Below are positions 62,194 to 64,000 of a stretch of 64,000 bases of DNA, piece by piece. This DNA comes from an uncultured Geobacteraceae bacterium. GTDB taxonomy: Bacteria > Desulfobacterota > Desulfuromonadia > Geobacterales > Pseudopelobacteraceae. Position 1 is the stretch's first letter. Each line of letters starts with the position of its first letter. The position numbers and the translations under genes were made by a program. Location: positions 20,519 to 84,518 of the forward strand of contig CAIUSO010000016.1 of assembly GCA_903901875.1 (NCBI GenBank). Reading direction: 5' to 3'. The notes beneath the pieces were generated by a model, which saw nothing but the letters and a program-made list of their open reading frames with translations, did not search any database and was not told the origin of the DNA.

Positions 62194-64000
62194 GTGTCGG
62201 ACAAAAAACTCCAAAACGCACTCAAACTACAGGAAGAAGGCAACTTCTCCGGAGCAGAACCGATCTTCAAACAGGTACTCAAAAAGGACCCGAGAAATTT
62301 TGTTGCCCTCTTTTCCCTCGGTGTCATCACCCTGAAGATCGGCAACCCCGAACAGGCACTGGAATACATCAACAAAGTCATCAAGCTAAAACCGGACTTC
62401 GCCCTCTCCTGGTATAATCGGGGTTTCATCCTGCAGGCCCTGAAGCGTCACGATGAGGCTCTGGAAAGTTATGACCGGTCCATTGCCCTTGATCCACGGG
62501 AGAGTGCACCGTATGTCAATCGGGGGGTCATCCTCCGGGAAATGGGGCGTCGACTTGATGCTCTCGACAACTACGATCGGCTGCTGGCCTTTGCCCCCGA
62601 CAACACCACCGCCCTCAGTAACCGGGGGATCATTCTCAATGAACTGAAGCGGTTTGATGAGGCGATGTTCACCTATCAGCGGCTGCTCCAAATCGACCCC
62701 AACTTTAACTATGTGCCCGGTTTTCTCTGTGACGTCCAGCAGACCATCTGCCTGTGGGATAACCTTGATACCCTGACGGCGGAAATTTCGGCAGGAATTG
62801 CTGCCGGCATGCGGATCTGCGGAGCCCGGGAGCTCTTGACCATTTCCAGCTCTCTCTCCGATCACCTCCAGGGTGCCCGTATCTTCGGTCTGCATCAGTT
62901 CCCACCCCAGGCACCAATCTGGCAGGGCGAGCGGTACCACCATGACAAAATCCGCATCGCCTATGTTTCCCCCGATCTTCAGGAGCATCCGGTGGCCCAC
63001 CTGATGGCCGGTGTGTTTGAGAATCACGACAAGTCCAAGTTTGAGACCTTCGCCCTCTCTCTGGGCAGTCCCGACAACAGCTCGTTCCGGCAGCGACTGG
63101 TCGCCAGCTTTGACCATTTTATCGACATACGTCCCAGAAGTTCGCGGGACATTGCCCAGCTCATCCGCTCCCTTGAAATCGATATCGCCATCGATCTGGC
63201 CGGTTATACCGCCGGCTCACGCCCCGATGTGTTTGCACAGCGCCCCGCTCCGGTTCAGGTAAATTACCTTGGCTACCCCGGCACCATGGGGCTTGACTAT
63301 ATGGATTACATCATCGCCGACCGCTGGGTGATCCCGGAAGCAGACCAACAGTTCTATACGGAAAAGGTGGCCTACCTCCCCCACACCTATCTGCCGTCCG
63401 ATAACACGGTAAAGATTGCCGACCGGCTCCCCACTCGGCAGCAGTATGGCTTACCGGAAAGCGGCTTTATCTTCTGCTCATTTAATCATAGCTACAAAAT
63501 ATTGCCGCAGATGTTTGACATCTGGATGAACATCCTGAAAGCCACCCCCGGAAGTGTGCTCTGGCTGATGAGACTTAACCGCTTTGCCGAAGCCAACCTG
63601 CTGAAAGAGGCGGCTGCCCGTGGTGTTGATCCGGGGCGCATTATCTTTGCGACCCGTGTCCCCAAAATGGAAGATCACTTGGCCCGCTACCGCTTGGCTG
63701 ACCTCTTTCTCGACACTACCCCCTATAACGCCCACACCACCGCCAGTGACGCCCTGTACGCCGGTCTTCCGGTCCTGACCTGTACGGGAAGTGCTTTTCC
63801 GGGAAGGGTGGCGGGGAGTCTGCTGCACGCCATTGGTCTGCCGGAATTGATTACCAGTTCGTTGCAGAGTTATGAGGAGTTGGCCATAAAATTGGTCCAG
63901 GACCAGCCATTTTTGACCGCTGTCCGGGAAAAACTCCAGAGGAATCGCGGGGTGTTTCCGCTCTTTAACACGCACCTGTTTTGCCGCGATCTGGAGGCGG
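62194..64000 (+). CDS. TPR - GT41 (SPINDLY/OGT-like) glycosyltransferase, 3' end beyond window
   Basis: Starts at a GTG (62194-62196, AGGT about 10 bases upstream; an in-frame TGA at 62179 rules out an earlier start) and stays open to the window end, giving 602 residues. Architecture repeats that of the 57.8-kb gene: five TPRs, then the GT41 domain with His265 ('LQEHPVAHLMAG') and Lys435 ('FNHSYKILPQMF') and 'DLFLDTTPYNAHTTASDALY'. Nucleotide identity with the paralogue is very high in places (about 59319-59380 versus 63699-63760), which suggests recent duplication or gene conversion. Whether it also has a C-terminal TPR block cannot be seen. Confidence 0.93.
   Translation, partial: MSDKKLQNALKLQEEGNFSGAEPIFKQVLKKDPRNFVALFSLGVITLKIGNPEQALEYINKVIKLKPDFALSWYNRGFILQALKRHDEALESYDRSIALDPRESAPYVNRGVILREMGRRLDALDNYDRLLAFAPDNTTALSNRGIILNELKRFDEAMFTYQRLLQIDPNFNYVPGFLCDVQQTICLWDNLDTLTAEISAGIAAGMRICGARELLTISSSLSDHLQGARIFGLHQFPPQAPIWQGERYHHDKIRIAYVSPDLQEHPVAHLMAGVFENHDKSKFETFALSLGSPDNSSFRQRLVASFDHFIDIRPRSSRDIAQLIRSLEIDIAIDLAGYTAGSRPDVFAQRPAPVQVNYLGYPGTMGLDYMDYIIADRWVIPEADQQFYTEKVAYLPHTYLPSDNTVKIADRLPTRQQYGLPESGFIFCSFNHSYKILPQMFDIWMNILKATPGSVLWLMRLNRFAEANLLKEAAARGVDPGRIIFATRVPKMEDHLARYRLADLFLDTTPYNAHTTASDALYAGLPVLTCTGSAFPGRVAGSLLHAIGLPELITSSLQSYEELAIKLVQDQPFLTAVREKLQRNRGVFPLFNTHLFCRDLEA

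Overview
The window reads as a chromosomal segment of a Gram-negative deltaproteobacterial-type organism, most likely a Geobacter/Pelobacter/Trichlorobacter relative (Desulfuromonadota). This is inferred from gene content and not from a marker-gene search. Supporting content: indirect Gln-tRNA synthesis by GatCAB, a complete Mla lipid-transport operon, a sigma-54-controlled C4-dicarboxylate transporter, a hopanoid-type glycosyltransferase (HpnI) and an abundance of two-component signalling. I saw no tRNA, rRNA, CRISPR array, transposase or phage gene.

Left part (1-31.8 kb) is ordinary, dense core genome. Minus-strand genes: a truncated HAMP sensor, rimO, yajQ, lolA, a short CheA-like kinase, and gatC-gatA-gatB. 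Plus strand: rplM-rpsI with an intrinsic terminator. Next come a PatB-type aminotransferase (minus), argC and a YgiQ radical-SAM protein (plus), and cspA (minus). A minus-strand operon mlaE-mlaF-mlaD-tolC-mlaC follows. dctA is preceded by a near-perfect sigma-54 promoter and followed by a 58-residue ribbon-helix-helix protein. Beside it lies an operon MnmM-like methyltransferase - hpnI - sensor kinase - sigma-54 response regulator, whose last two products are good candidates to control dctA. After that: an RluA-family pseudouridine synthase, a GcvR-like ACT protein with def and amrA, a Phd/PIN toxin-antitoxin pair with its operator, a lone molybdopterin oxidoreductase and a ROK kinase.

The right part (31.8-64 kb) is an accessory region that looks like one surface-protein system. 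Its centre is a 13,983-bp gene for a 4,660-residue protein. About 4,330 residues of it are a tandem octapeptide (roughly L-[ST]-[ST]-x-[QDN]-[ILV]-x-A) arranged in 56-residue super-repeats, followed by a C-terminal module with EF-hand-like calcium loops typical of type I-secreted giants. Divergent from it are a type I secretion ABC transporter (with an inactive C39-like domain) and its HlyD adaptor. Around these lie four cytoplasmic TPR glycosyltransferases: two SPINDLY/O-GlcNAc-transferase-type (GT41) enzymes, a GT41-GT4 fusion, and a TPR-linked NodZ/O-fucosyltransferase-like enzyme. A membrane UDP-sugar 4,6-dehydratase (PglF/WbpM type) and an NHL-repeat lipoprotein complete the set. My interpretation is that the giant Ser/Thr- and NxS/T-rich protein is glycosylated in the cytoplasm and exported by the type I system to the cell surface. 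The genes and repeats are seen directly; the enzyme-substrate link is inference.

Smaller non-coding features include rho-independent terminators, several candidate sigma-70 promoters, and two short repeat elements between the HlyD gene and the next glycosyltransferase. Both ends of the window cut genes: the HAMP sensor on the left and a GT41 glycosyltransferase on the right.
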